Positions 63,629 to 64,000 of a stretch of DNA of 64,000 bases are shown piece after piece. The stretch's first letter is position 1. Every line of letters begins with the position of its first letter. The stretch comes from XN24 sp964462675 (GTDB lineage: Bacteria > Pseudomonadota > Gammaproteobacteria > Steroidobacterales > XN24), in the NCBI GenBank assembly GCA_964462675.1, contig CAYWYS010000003.1, positions 62,001 through 126,000 of the forward strand. Reading direction: 5' to 3'. The translations under genes and the position numbers were made by a program. The notes beneath the pieces are model-generated. The model was given only the letters and a program-made list of their open reading frames with translations, was not told the DNA's origin and did not search any database.

Positions 63629-64000
63629 ATGATCACCGCCAATCAGCTCGTAGCCCACCTGGTCGGCGACTACTTGTTGCAGAGCGAGTGGATGGTGCGG
63701 GAGAAACACCATAGCAGCCTGGCCGCGTTGGTCCATGTCGTCGTCTACACGCTGCCGTTCCTGTTCCTGACGCAGCATCCGGTGACGCTGCTGGTCATCG
63801 CGGGCTCGCACTTCGTGCTGGACCGCTGGCGCCTCGCGCGCTATGTCATCTGGGTGAAGAACTGGCCGTGGCCCGGGCGGCGCCCGTGGGCCGAGTGCAA
63901 GGAAACCGGTTACCCCCCCGAGACGCCGAAGTGGATGTCGGTGTGGCTGATGATCATCGTCGACAACACGCTGCACGTGCTGATCAACGGTGCGGCAATC
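63629..64000 (+). CDS. DUF3307 membrane protein, 3' end beyond the window
   Basis: 124 residues are visible. MITANQLVAHLVGDYLLQSEWM, then ALVHVVVYTLPFLFLT and GSHFVLDRWRLARYV, are the DUF3307 pattern, a small membrane protein of unknown role often linked to phage or SatD-type genes. GGGGA precedes the ATG. The frame is open to the window edge. Confidence 0.85.
   Translation, partial: MITANQLVAHLVGDYLLQSEWMVREKHHSSLAALVHVVVYTLPFLFLTQHPVTLLVIAGSHFVLDRWRLARYVIWVKNWPWPGRRPWAECKETGYPPETPKWMSVWLMIIVDNTLHVLINGAAI

Overview
The window is a densely coded, high-GC chromosomal segment. The gene content points to a gammaproteobacterium: fused chorismate mutase-prephenate dehydrogenase, fused aspartokinase-homoserine dehydrogenase, SrkA kinase, HemP, YgbA, an RhlE-type helicase and an Anbu peptide-tag cluster. 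I cannot place it more precisely. A Steroidobacter/Nevskia/Woeseia-like lineage would fit, but that is inference. I saw no rRNA, tRNA, CRISPR array, transposase or phage gene.

Layout. 0-10 kb: a partial HerA-like ATPase, tyrA, a family I CoA-transferase next to a thiamine-diphosphate lyase, the thrA-thrC operon (no thrB between them) and a divergent APH-fold kinase. 10-14.3 kb: hemP, a methyltransferase-fghA-frmA formaldehyde oxidation operon and a saccharopine-dehydrogenase-like reductase. 14.3-18.5 kb: the ATP-grasp / alpha-E / zinc peptidase / Anbu cluster. 18.5-21.2 kb: a small conserved protein, a glycine-tailed RRM protein and a DEAD-box helicase, then a 476-bp gap with palindromes. 21.2-27.4 kb: exported RidA, a GMC oxidoreductase with its Tat-exported small subunit, srkA, two small proteins, a Rieske-like protein with a defective ligand set, and an ankyrin protein.

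27.5-49.3 kb is a formate dehydrogenase and molybdenum/tungsten island. A nine-gene minus-strand fdh locus (DUF3305, DUF3306, multi-ferredoxin protein, TorD-type chaperone, Tat-target peptide, FdhA, FdhB, lipoprotein, FdhC) is followed by two paralogous excisionase-HTH/periplasmic-binding-fold regulators, an orphan sigma-54 activator facing a near-consensus sigma-54 promoter, tupBC, a decayed C-terminal fragment of tupA, mobA, moeA, a tupA-porin pair, and an overlapping operon moaB / BNR-repeat protein / yqeC / JAMM peptidase / MoaD-like carrier. Together these genes cover oxyanion uptake, cofactor synthesis, and assembly of a cysteine-type formate dehydrogenase. frmA-fghA would supply formate to that enzyme.

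49.3-54.3 kb: an orphan ParA, a CioAB-type cytochrome bd oxidase with a DUF2474 peptide, and a DUF4397 lipoprotein. 54.3-63.6 kb is the most unusual stretch. A TPR / SLOG-like / class III cyclase protein is divergent from a DUF4062-STAND-transmembrane-TPR protein of 1223 residues across a 96-bp gap holding an 8-bp-arm inverted repeat. An exported C-type-lectin-domain protein and a SLOG-like four-helix membrane protein follow. I propose this as a candidate nucleotide-signalling or conflict system. The window ends inside a DUF3307 membrane protein.
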